Assembly (NCBI RefSeq): GCF_965203655.1
Contig: NZ_CBDBDD010000009.1
Location: 930,001 to 994,000 of the forward strand
Direction of reading: 5' to 3'
From: Poriferisodalis sp965203655
GTDB taxonomy: Bacteria > Actinomycetota > Acidimicrobiia > Acidimicrobiales > Poriferisodalaceae
DNA length: 64,000 nt
Numbering within the stretch: position 1 is the first letter of the stretch; the number at the start of each line of letters is the position of its first letter. This document shows, in pieces, positions 53,936-62,972 of this stretch. The position numbers were made by a program, and so were the translations under genes. Below the pieces are notes generated by a model. It was not told the DNA's origin, did no database searches, and saw nothing but the letters and a program-made list of their open reading frames with translations.

Positions 53936-54078
53936 GCTACCGGCCGCCTTGCCTCGCTGCGCGCAGCTGCGGCGACGCAGGCGCCGCCCGCTAGCGCAAC
54001 CTGCGAAAAGCAGCAGGATCTATCCCGCGGGAACCAGCAGGAGTTACCCCGCGCTATCCCGCATGAATTGCATCAGAC

Positions 54079-54111
54079 GGCGGGCTGGCAGCCTTGAGCC
54101 GCCAGCCCGCC
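54079..54111. terminator. 11-bp perfect hairpin between convergent genes
   Basis: GGCGGGCTGGC 54079-54089 pairs with GCCAGCCCGCC 54101-54111 around AGCCTTGAGCC. No T-tract on either side. It lies between the ATPase and metY stops and is likely a bidirectional, U-poor terminator or mRNA-end stabiliser. The rest of 53936-54129 holds no gene. Confidence 0.5.
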
Positions 54112-54129
54112 GGCCGTTGATGTCAAGCG

Positions 54130-55464
<1,335 letters not shown>

Positions 55465-55545
55465 GACGAGCTCCATTTCTTACGCCCCATAAGGCGGGCT
55501 ATGCCTGACCCGGCGGGATTGCCGAGCGCGCAGCACTGTACCGGT

Positions 55546-55572
55546 AAAACCCGACCTGTCCAGTCGGATTTT
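55546..55572 (-). terminator. Terminator hairpin after the hydratase-dehydrogenase pair
   Basis: On the minus strand AAAATCCGAC pairs with GTCGGGTTTT (one G-T pair) around a 7-base loop, giving a stem with a 3' TTTT. It lies 43 bases past the dehydrogenase stop and before metY. Nearly symmetric, so it may work on both strands. Confidence 0.6.
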
Positions 55573-55614
55573 CTGTGACAGATCAGTGTCGGATTTTGCG
55601 GCTCAGCCGCCGTC

Positions 55615-56640
55615 TCAGAAACCGGTCTGCTTGTCCACGACACCCTCGAGCGGGCGGCCCTCTCGCAGGGCGACGAGGTTGCGGCAGAAGCGCTCTAGGT
55701 TGCGTCGTGCGCGGTGCTGGCTCGCCCCAGCGGTGTGCGGCGTCATGACGCAGTTGTCGAACCCCCACAGCGGGCTGTCGGCAGGCAGCGGCTCGACCGG
55801 AGCGACATCGAGGGCGGCCCCGCCGATCCGGCCTTCGGCCAGCGCCCGTTCCAGCGACGGGCCGTCGATGATCTCGCCGCGGGTCACATTCAGCAGGATC
55901 GCGCCGTCGGGCATCAGGGCGAACATCTCGTCGTCGAACATCGACCGGGTGTCGGCAGTGAGCGGCAGCCCCACAGCCAACACGTCGCTCGTGGCCACGA
56001 TGTCCCGCAGCGACTCGGGCCCGCCGACCGTCTCGACGCCTTCGCCGGGCGGCACCGGGTACAGGTCCATGGCTTGCACCTGCATGCCGAACGCGGCTGC
56101 GCGGCGGGCAATGTGCCGGCCCGTGCCGCCGAATCCCAGGATGCCCATCGTGAGGCCTTCCAGCTCCAGCTCGCTGTAGCGCATCTGCTCGCGGAGATCG
56201 TTGTCCCACCCTTCGGGGCCCAGCTTCACCGCAGTTGCGATGCGCCTGACAAGCGCCAGCAGCAGGCCGAACGCGTGGTCGGCCAGGTGGCTGCCGACCA
56301 GTCCCTTCTCGCCGGTGAGCACCACATCGCTGGCGAGGAACTTCGGGTACATGAACATGTCGACACCCGAGGCCGTCGCATGGATCCAGCGCAGGTTCGG
56401 GGCTGCGTCGAACAGCCACTCGGGCACGATGCCGAGAATCACCTGTGCGTCGGCGGCCAGCGGAACGCCGTCTCGCACACGGTCCACGATGTTCACCACG
56501 GCACCAGGCCCTGCTGCGTCGCGAATGGCAGCTTCGTCGGCGGGGCTGACATCGGGCAGCGTGAGCGTTTTGGTGACCAGCACGTTGAGCGGCCCGTCGG
56601 GCACATCGAGGACGGTCGGGCCGGGTGGTGCAGTACTCAT
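55615..56640 (-). CDS. D-2-hydroxyacid dehydrogenase family protein
   Basis: 341 aa. Lactate/glycerate-dehydrogenase fold: NAD motif MGILGFGGTGRHIA, LPLTADTRSMFDDEMFALMPDGAILLNVTRGEIID (read in pieces, contains the catalytic Arg), Glu in ALDVAPVEPLP, His in CVMTPHTAGAS. Reduces a 2-oxo acid or oxidises the 2-hydroxy acid. ATG 56640 overlaps the hydratase stop (ATGA); the pair looks like a small catabolic operon. Confidence 0.9.
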   Translation of the reverse strand: MSTAPPGPTVLDVPDGPLNVLVTKTLTLPDVSPADEAAIRDAAGPGAVVNIVDRVRDGVPLAADAQVILGIVPEWLFDAAPNLRWIHATASGVDMFMYPKFLASDVVLTGEKGLVGSHLADHAFGLLLALVRRIATAVKLGPEGWDNDLREQMRYSELELEGLTMGILGFGGTGRHIARRAAAFGMQVQAMDLYPVPPGEGVETVGGPESLRDIVATSDVLAVGLPLTADTRSMFDDEMFALMPDGAILLNVTRGEIIDGPSLERALAEGRIGGAALDVAPVEPLPADSPLWGFDNCVMTPHTAGASQHRARRNLERFCRNLVALREGRPLEGVVDKQTGF

Positions 56641-57416
56641 GAGATGGTCGCCTCCACGTCTCCAATGCCGCTGTAGCTGGTCACCCAGTGCTGGCCGGGT
56701 TCGGCCCGGAAGCGGGCATATGCGCCGGTGATCACGCTCTGGCCCGGTTCCAGGGCCATGCCGTGCCGGTGCAGCGTGGCTGCGAGCCGGGCAATCGACA
56801 GGTAGGGATTGTCGACCTCGTCGGCGGCGGTGCAGCTGAACTGTTCCTCGCCGTCGCATGACACCGTCACCACGCAGCGGTCGAGCTCGGGCGCAGGAGG
56901 TGCGTCAACACCCGAGCCCCGCACGATGGCCCAGTTCGTCAGGTTGTCGGCGACGAGCATGGCGAGATTGCCCGCAACGGCCACCCGCGCCTCGTTCACC
57001 TCGTAGCCGGCGCAGACCTGCGCGATCCGGGCGGGCACCGAGGCCGGATCGACATCGTCGCCGGCGATGCGCTCGCCGATCACGAAGCACATCTCGGGTT
57101 CGATGCTCACTTTTCGGATCTCTGCCGATGGCAGATCAGCTGGCGATGTGAGCACCCGGTTGACGTGCCCGAACGGCCGGTCGTCGATGCCTACGGTCGT
57201 GCGAGCCCGGTCCGAGGTGAGCCCCACCTTCCAGCCGGCGTGCACTGCGCCGGCTGCGACAGCGCGTCGCTGCATCTCGCACTGGATGGCAAGCCCATCC
57301 TCGAAGCCCAGGTCGGCGAAGGCGTCGACCGGTGCCTCGCCTCCATCGACGAAGTAGGCGGTGAGGGCATCGGCAGCCGTGAGTTGGTCGGGGTTGAGCG
57401 GTCGTGGCGGAGTCAC
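56637..57416 (-). CDS. 2-keto-4-pentenoate hydratase-like protein
   Basis: 259 aa. MhpD/fumarylacetoacetate-hydrolase-related fold: GWKVGLTSDRARTTVGIDDRPFGHV, KVSIEPEMCFVIGERI (metal-binding Glu), CAGYEVNEARV, and SVITGAYARFRAEPGQHWV. Would hydrate an unsaturated 2-oxo acid, with the coupled dehydrogenase acting on a product or by-product. GTG 57416 is preferred over ATG 57470 because VTPPRPLNPDQL begins the conserved part and TAAGGT sits 8 nt upstream. Confidence 0.88.
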   Translation of the reverse strand: MTPPRPLNPDQLTAADALTAYFVDGGEAPVDAFADLGFEDGLAIQCEMQRRAVAAGAVHAGWKVGLTSDRARTTVGIDDRPFGHVNRVLTSPADLPSAEIRKVSIEPEMCFVIGERIAGDDVDPASVPARIAQVCAGYEVNEARVAVAGNLAMLVADNLTNWAIVRGSGVDAPPAPELDRCVVTVSCDGEEQFSCTAADEVDNPYLSIARLAATLHRHGMALEPGQSVITGAYARFRAEPGQHWVTSYSGIGDVEATIS

Positions 57417-57424
57417 AGCGGCGC

Positions 57425-57430
57425 ACCTTA
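57425..57430 (-). promoter_or_regulatory. -10-like hexamer TAAGGT, leaderless configuration
   Basis: Reads TAAGGT on the minus strand with an 8-nt gap to GTG 57416; no Shine-Dalgarno. Confidence 0.45.
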
Positions 57431-57505
57431 GGACATGCGCCGAAGGGAGAACCTTCCCGATGCGCGCCATTGGCCGGGGAGTCGGCCTGATCGCTTGTCA
57501 GCCGT

Positions 57506-57530
57506 TCCGCTGATGAAATTCATCAGCGGA
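57506..57530. repeat. 25-bp perfect palindrome
   Basis: TCCGCTGATGAA, one central A, TTCATCAGCGGA. Both 12-base arms are exact. It has the form of a dimeric repressor operator, or of a relic inverted repeat. It lies between two divergent genes, about 90 bases upstream of the hydratase and 210 upstream of the protease. Confidence 0.7.
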
Positions 57531-57740
57531 AATACACATATGGAAGTTACCTATGTGCCATGTTCACATGCGCACTGCACGTGTCGCCGTTGACAGGTGC
57601 CGTAGGCATCGGCTGAATGCGTGAGTTCGGCCGCGACGTTGCCATCGAACGACAAGCGAGGCCTTGCGAACATGGGAATCACACAACGACCGCGCCGGCA
57701 CCTTGCAGGCAACCGGGTCGAGACCTTCGCGGGTGGCGAC

Positions 57741-60700
57741 ATGGCAGGCACACGCAAGCTTGTGTGTGCGGTGGCCGCTGTGGTGATGCTGGCTGCGAGT
57801 GTTGCGGTCTCGTCGCCTGCGACGGCACAGGCGCCGTCGTTGAGCTTCGGAGACGCGGCGGTATCGCCGAGGGTCTATACCGTCGGCGTCCGCGCCACTC
57901 AACAGCTCGGCGGGTTTGCTGGCGGTGGGCTGGCGAGGCTGCCAGAGGCCACGGGCGGTACGTGGCCGTATGCCTACAGCGCTGTGGGGCTCCCAGAGGG
58001 CCTGCACATGACCCCTGACCGGGTGATCCGCGGCATCCCGACGGTGGCCACCGATGTGCCGGTAGCGGTCACCTACACGGTCACCGACGGGCTCGGTGCT
58101 GCTGGTTCGCTGACGTTCGTCGTGGCGGTCAACCCGCCGGTCAGCTTCGATGCGGGCAGCGTCGGCGCGGTGGAGGTGTCGGGTTCCCACAAGTCGGTGC
58201 GGCAGTTGCGGTGGGGCATTCATGAGTGCCCGGTGGGAGTTCCGGTCAGGGTGGTGCTGCCGCCTGCGTATGGGGGCACCGGGGCGCTGAGCTATCACCT
58301 GTGGGACAACGACACCGCTCGGCCGCTGGCTGAGGTCGTTGGGGGGCTCAGCTTCGATTCTGCGAGCCGTGTGCTGAGCGGCACGCCGACGAGAGCAGGC
58401 CGCTACGCGGTCACCTATTGGGCCCAGGACCGCAACGGCGCCACCGTGTCGGCGTATTCGAGCATCAGCTTCGGCAGCGGTACTCAGGGCACGGGCATCT
58501 GCGAGCCCGGCGACGGCCCCGTCACGCCGCGGGCTCCACGGGCACCGCTGTTCGACGCGTTCACTGCGCCGACCCGCTCGGGCATCGACCTCGAGCGCCT
58601 AGCGAGCGCTGTGGAGTCGATCGACACTGCCGCTGACTGCACGGCGGTGCCCGCGTTGTCTGTAGAAGGAATCACCGTGGTGCCGCCGCCCGCGGGTCTC
58701 AACGACCCGGATGCGCCGCTGACGGTCGCGGAGGTGACGCGCATCGCTGGCGGGTGCGTGGTGGTGGAGTACGTGCTGCTGGCTGGCCGCACCGTGGCGC
58801 AGGTGCGTGAGCTGCTCGCCGCCGAGGCGACAGTGCATGCCGTGGGCGAGCCGCCGCGCGGTGTGTACCCGGCACACAGTGACGCGGACGGCGTCCCACA
58901 CGGCTCTCATGCCGACCCGCACCACAATGACGGCGGCGGGGAGCAGTGGCACCTGCCCCAGCCGACCATGAGCCGGCTGTGGACGGGCTGGATCGGCGAC
59001 GGCGACCCCGATGACGGCGACAGCGACGACGGCCGCCAGATCGTCGTGGCGGTGCTCGACACCGGCGTCGATGTCACCCATCCCGATCTCGACGACAGGA
59101 TTGTGTCCAGTCTGGGCGGCTGTCACGACACCGACCAGCACGGCCACGGCACCCATGTGGCAGGCATCATCGCCGCAGAGCACGACACCTCGGTCGGTGC
59201 CACGAACCAGCACGTGGCTGGCGTAGCCCCCAAAGCGTCGATCCTGCCCATCCGGGTGCTCGAGACCGAGCACTGCCCCACAGGCACCTTGGGTCTAAGC
59301 ATCACGGCCGGAGTCGCGGCGGCGATCAACGCAGGTGCAGACGTGATCAACATGTCGCTGTCCAAGACCACCACCAGCAGCGAAACCGTCAACATCGGCG
59401 GGGCCGAACTGCCTGGCAAAGGTGTCAGCGGCGACACGCTGGAACTCGCACTGCGCGCGGCCTCGATGCAAGGCATCGTCACCGTCGCAGCAGTTGGCAA
59501 CTGCGGTCGACAGCATCGTGGCCCGGATAGGGACACCTCGACTTGTGGCGGGGTGCAGCACCGTGAGTTGTTTCCGTCGCTGTATGAGCACGACGTGATC
59601 TCGGTCGCGGCGGTCGGGCGCAATGGTGCTCGCAGCGACTTCAGCAGCGAGAACCGACTGGTGGACATCGCTGCTCCGGGTGCCGGGATCCTGTCCACGT
59701 TTCCGACGGCTAATCGCCACACGATCGCGGGCGCCTATACGTGTACTGCCTTGAAGCAGACTCGGCCGTGCACTCTGGGCGACAACAGTGGCACGTCGAT
59801 GGCGGCACCGTTCGTGTCCGGTGTGGTGGCGCATCTGCTGAATCGTCACCCGCAGGCGACGCCGGGGCTGATGCGTGAGGCGTTGCAGTCGACTGCGCGG
59901 CAGCCTGCTGGTGTGACCGGTCGCACTGATGCACTCGGCTGGGGTGTGGTCGATCCTGCTGCTGCGCTGGCCAAGCTGGCCAGGCTGCTCGATGCGCAGC
60001 TTGTGGATGCGTCGGATCATGCGGGCGGTTTCGTGTCGGTGGTGGCGAGTGGGGAGAACACATGCGCTCTGCGTCACAGCGGTGCGGTGGTGTGCTGGGG
60101 CGACGACGCTGACGGGCGGTCGATGCCGCCGCAGCTCAAGTACCGCAGCATCGAGGCCAGCCAGGACTTCAGCACCCCGGGAACCGGCGGTCACGCGTGC
60201 GGGATTCTCGACGACGGCATCAGCGGCTCTGACGGGCGGGGCTTGGCGCGCTGCTGGGGTTTGGGCACCACCCGCAGCGCATTGGACTATTCGGCTCGGG
60301 GGGCGTTCAGCGAGGTCAGTGTGGGGAACCTGTTTACCTGCGGGCTGCGGCCCGACACGGCCGTCCCGGCCGCGGGCCAAGCCCGAAGCGGCGGCAGGGC
60401 GGTGTGTTGGATGCATCCTCCGGACCGTTCGCCGTTCAGGGACGGCCGTCATCTGGTGCCTGCTGATGCGCGTTTCGTGCAGTTGTCGGCGGGCTGGTTG
60501 CACGGCTGCGGTGTCAAGCCCGATGGGCACATCGAGTGCTGGGGCTACAACGACGACGGCCAGGCCGATCACCGCCTCGTGGCCGCGACCTTGGCGGGCG
60601 GCTTCACCCAGGTCGCGTCGGGCCGCTATCACAGCTGCGCTCTGTACCGAAGCGGCACCCCGGTGTGCTGGGGCGAATCGCGGCGCAACGCGGCCGAATC

Positions 60701-61658
60701 CACCGGTGCTACCCAGCCCCCAGCAGGGGTCAAGTTCACCTCGCTGAGTGCGCATCGCGATATCACCTGCGGTCTGCGCACCGACACCGGCGTGGCCTGC
60801 TGGGGCGATGACACCTACGGCCAAGTATCGGGCGTGCCCGCGGGAACCGGCTTCATCAGCATCGACGCCGGCGACGACCACGTGTGCGCCGTGCGCCGTA
60901 CCGCAGCATCCACCCAAGCCGACAGCGGTAGCGGTTATGTGACGTGCTGGGGGCGCGACGACCTCGGTCAGGTCACGCCGCCGTCGGCGGGCAAGCTCAC
61001 CCGTTTGCACGTGGACTGTCCCACGAGTGCCTGCGCGCGTGCCGGGAGCATTGTCGCCGATTTCGATCCCGACACCAGCGCCTATGTTGCGTCGTCGCGT
61101 CCTGTTGCGGGCTACCTGACGGTCACTGCGGAGTCGATGCCGTTCACCGCGCCGCCGGGCACGGTGAAGATCACCCCGGCTGACAGCCGCCCCACCCTCG
61201 CAGGCCACCAAGTTGACCTCAGCGGCGGGCAGCCGGTCACCATCACCGCCACCGTCTCACACCCCTACAACGACACCGAGCGCACCTACACCGTCACTGT
61301 GCCTCGGCCCGACGCCGCACTCGACACGCTCAGCGTCCGCCCGGTGACGTGCGACACTGATTGCACCGTCGGCACTGCGGTCGGTCTCAGCCCCGCCTTC
61401 GACACCGCCACCGGTGCCTACACGGCCACCGTCGACGCTGCGACCGATCTCGTCGAGATTGCCTACACGGCCGTCGCAGCTGACACACATGTCCAGATCA
61501 CGCCCGCGGACAGCTCTTCCGCGGTGGACGGGCATCAGGTCAGGCTGGCGGCGGGTCAGACCACCCGCGTCCGGCTGGTCGTCACTGTTGTCAAGCGCGA
61601 ACTGCCCAGCGCGCCGGTCAGCCAGATCATCTACACCATCGACCTGACACGCCCGTGA
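57741..61658 (+). CDS. Secreted subtilisin-like (S8) protease with Ig-like, RCC1-like and beta-sandwich domains
   Basis: 1305 aa. Signal peptide MAGTRKLVCAVAAVVMLAAS ending near ATAQA; two putative Ig (He_PIG-like) repeats at ~45-270; peptidase S8 at ~430-750 with D440 in VAVLDTGVD, H469 in HGHGTHVAG, oxyanion Asn in AAVGNCG and S686 in SGTSMAAPFVSG; RCC1-like repeats ~770-1088, each with a Cys pair (CALRHSGAVVCWGDD type); C-terminal cadherin-like beta-sandwich repeats. Start ATG 57741 gives the cleanest signal; ATG 57672 and GTG 57621 are upstream options. Stop overlaps the lipoprotein start (GTGA). Substrate unknown. Confidence 0.92.
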   Translation: MAGTRKLVCAVAAVVMLAASVAVSSPATAQAPSLSFGDAAVSPRVYTVGVRATQQLGGFAGGGLARLPEATGGTWPYAYSAVGLPEGLHMTPDRVIRGIPTVATDVPVAVTYTVTDGLGAAGSLTFVVAVNPPVSFDAGSVGAVEVSGSHKSVRQLRWGIHECPVGVPVRVVLPPAYGGTGALSYHLWDNDTARPLAEVVGGLSFDSASRVLSGTPTRAGRYAVTYWAQDRNGATVSAYSSISFGSGTQGTGICEPGDGPVTPRAPRAPLFDAFTAPTRSGIDLERLASAVESIDTAADCTAVPALSVEGITVVPPPAGLNDPDAPLTVAEVTRIAGGCVVVEYVLLAGRTVAQVRELLAAEATVHAVGEPPRGVYPAHSDADGVPHGSHADPHHNDGGGEQWHLPQPTMSRLWTGWIGDGDPDDGDSDDGRQIVVAVLDTGVDVTHPDLDDRIVSSLGGCHDTDQHGHGTHVAGIIAAEHDTSVGATNQHVAGVAPKASILPIRVLETEHCPTGTLGLSITAGVAAAINAGADVINMSLSKTTTSSETVNIGGAELPGKGVSGDTLELALRAASMQGIVTVAAVGNCGRQHRGPDRDTSTCGGVQHRELFPSLYEHDVISVAAVGRNGARSDFSSENRLVDIAAPGAGILSTFPTANRHTIAGAYTCTALKQTRPCTLGDNSGTSMAAPFVSGVVAHLLNRHPQATPGLMREALQSTARQPAGVTGRTDALGWGVVDPAAALAKLARLLDAQLVDASDHAGGFVSVVASGENTCALRHSGAVVCWGDDADGRSMPPQLKYRSIEASQDFSTPGTGGHACGILDDGISGSDGRGLARCWGLGTTRSALDYSARGAFSEVSVGNLFTCGLRPDTAVPAAGQARSGGRAVCWMHPPDRSPFRDGRHLVPADARFVQLSAGWLHGCGVKPDGHIECWGYNDDGQADHRLVAATLAGGFTQVASGRYHSCALYRSGTPVCWGESRRNAAESTGATQPPAGVKFTSLSAHRDITCGLRTDTGVACWGDDTYGQVSGVPAGTGFISIDAGDDHVCAVRRTAASTQADSGSGYVTCWGRDDLGQVTPPSAGKLTRLHVDCPTSACARAGSIVADFDPDTSAYVASSRPVAGYLTVTAESMPFTAPPGTVKITPADSRPTLAGHQVDLSGGQPVTITATVSHPYNDTERTYTVTVPRPDAALDTLSVRPVTCDTDCTVGTAVGLSPAFDTATGAYTATVDAATDLVEIAYTAVAADTHVQITPADSSSAVDGHQVRLAAGQTTRVRLVVTVVKRELPSAPVSQIIYTIDLTRP

Positions 61659-62689
61659 ACGCCACAGCCCGGCCCACTATCGGGCGCGTCGTGCTGGCGT
61701 GCTGCGCTGCTGTGCTCGCGGCGGCAGCGTGCAGCGCCGACGAGCTGACCGGGGTGTGGGACACGCCGATTGTGACCGCGGTCGCCGACCCTGCCGATCT
61801 GTCGCCGCCGCTGAGCGACTACGCGAACGTGCTGCCGGATGATCCCTTCATGCACGAATTCAGGCAGATTTCCGCGTGGCGTTGGATCACCTGCGGTGTG
61901 CTCATCGGCGGCGCCATCACCTGCATCGGTGACGACTCGCCGCGCATTGTCGGGCTGTATCCGCGGCCCCCGACTGAGGTGCAGACCGCGGAATTCCTGC
62001 AGATTGCCAACGGGAGCGGATTCGCGTGCGGCCTGCTTGCTGACGGCACGCTGCGCTGCGGCGGTTTCAACGGCTACCGGCAGTCCGAGCCGCCATCGGG
62101 CACCTACACCCGCGTCGTCGCTAGCAGCGGATATGCGTGTGCACTGACTCCGGCCAGCAATGTGGTGTGCTGGGGCGATAACGAGTGGGGCCAGTCCGAA
62201 GCGCCCCCCGGCACCTACACCCATATCAGCGCCGGTGTGTCGCATGCGTGTGCGCTGACTCCGGCCAGCAATGTGGTGTGCTGGGGCGATAACGAGTGGG
62301 GCCAGTCCGAAGCGCCCCCCGGCACCTACACCCATATCAGCGCTGGCGCCGGATTCACGTGCGCGCTCACTACCAGGGATGCTGCGCTGTGCTGGGGCGA
62401 TAACGAGTGGGGCCAGTCCGAAGCGCCCCCCGGCACCTACACCCATATCAGCGCCGGTGTGTCGCATGCGTGTGCGCTGACTCCGGCCAGCAATGTGGTG
62501 TGCTGGGGCGATAACGAGTGGGGCCAGTCCGAAGCGCCCCCCGGCACCTACATCGACATAGCCGCTGGCTATCGGCACACTTGCGCGCTCACCGTTAACC
62601 GCAAGCTCGACTGCTGGGGAACCATGCACGACGACGAGGACATGCCGTTCAACTACGAGCCCGCAGGCTTCGAGCGTCTCTATCGATGA
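61655..62689 (+). CDS. RCC1-like repeat lipoprotein, first copy
   Basis: 344 aa. Signal with lipobox VLAAAACSAD, so lipid-anchored outside the membrane. The body is about seven RCC1-like units of ~37 residues, each of the type CALTPASNVVCWGDNEWGQ followed by SEAPPGTYTHISAG, predicted to close into a beta-propeller. Four central units are nearly identical at DNA level. Each blade has two Cys placed for a disulfide. GTG 61655 overlaps the protease stop, so both are made from one mRNA. RCC1-type propellers bind proteins (for example BLIP-II binds beta-lactamase); the partner here is unknown. Confidence 0.9.
   Translation: MNATARPTIGRVVLACCAAVLAAAACSADELTGVWDTPIVTAVADPADLSPPLSDYANVLPDDPFMHEFRQISAWRWITCGVLIGGAITCIGDDSPRIVGLYPRPPTEVQTAEFLQIANGSGFACGLLADGTLRCGGFNGYRQSEPPSGTYTRVVASSGYACALTPASNVVCWGDNEWGQSEAPPGTYTHISAGVSHACALTPASNVVCWGDNEWGQSEAPPGTYTHISAGAGFTCALTTRDAALCWGDNEWGQSEAPPGTYTHISAGVSHACALTPASNVVCWGDNEWGQSEAPPGTYIDIAAGYRHTCALTVNRKLDCWGTMHDDEDMPFNYEPAGFERLYR
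62134..62556 (+). repeat. 111-bp tandem repeats inside the lipoprotein gene, about 4 units
   Basis: The same base in the CTGGGGCGATAACGAGTGGG stretch falls at 62170, 62281, 62392 and 62503, an exact 111-bp (37-codon) period. Units 1, 2 and 4 are almost identical over their length; unit 3 differs mainly in its first ~45 bases. Boundaries are approximate. Confidence 0.9.
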
Positions 62690-62714
62690 GATACATGCGA
62701 GATGCACGATCATC

Positions 62715-62972
62715 GGCGGGCGGCCAGTCACTATCACCGCCACTGTCACGCACACCTACGACGGCACCGAGAGAACCTGCTCGGCTGTCGGGGCTGACTC
62801 TCATGTCCAGATCACGCCGACGGACAGCTCTTCCGCGGTGGACGGGCATCAGGTCAGGCTGGCGGCGGGTCAGACCACCCGCGTCCGGCTGGTCGTCACT
62901 GTTGTCAAGCGCGAACTGCCCAGCGCGCCGGTCAACCAGATCATCTACACCATCGACCTGACACGCCCGTGA
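62715..62972 (+). pseudogene. Duplicated and internally deleted 3' end of the S8 protease gene
   Basis: 85 codons in the protease reading frame. It begins GGRPVTITATVTHTYDGTER, matching the first beta-sandwich repeat of the protease (about 61215-61285), then jumps to SHVQITPTDSSSAVDGHQ and is nearly identical to 61490-61658 through the stop. About 190 bases are missing in the middle. No start codon opens it, so it is a relic, but its TGA still overlaps the GTG of the next gene exactly as in the parent. Confidence 0.88.

Larger units (their letters stand above)
57417..57740. other. Divergent intergenic region before the protease gene
   Basis: 324 bases: the hydratase -10 box at the left, the 25-bp palindrome at 57506-57530, a CACATA/TATGTG inverted repeat at about 57535-57557, and an open stretch in the protease frame from 57621 that I regard as untranslated or as an alternative N-terminus. 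AT-richer than its surroundings around 57505-57570. Confidence 0.5.

Noticed and set aside
52641..54010. CCTGCGAAAA on both sides of the DUF4143 ATPase as insertion-sequence ends
   Set aside because: Only 10 bases, direct rather than inverted, no target duplication seen and no transposase.
55465..55614. Possible SAM riboswitch before metY
   Set aside because: No recognisable SAM-I, SAM-II or SAM-IV core; the strongest structure is the terminator at 55546-55572.
59295..61211. 638-codon frame on the minus strand
   Set aside because: Antisense to the protease repeats; composition of a shadow frame.
62134..62556. 111-bp repeats as a CRISPR array
   Set aside because: Repeats are contiguous, coding and in frame, with no spacers.
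62686..62961. 91-codon plus-strand frame after the first lipoprotein
   Set aside because: Wrong frame relative to the protease relic; Ser/Arg/Pro-rich shadow.
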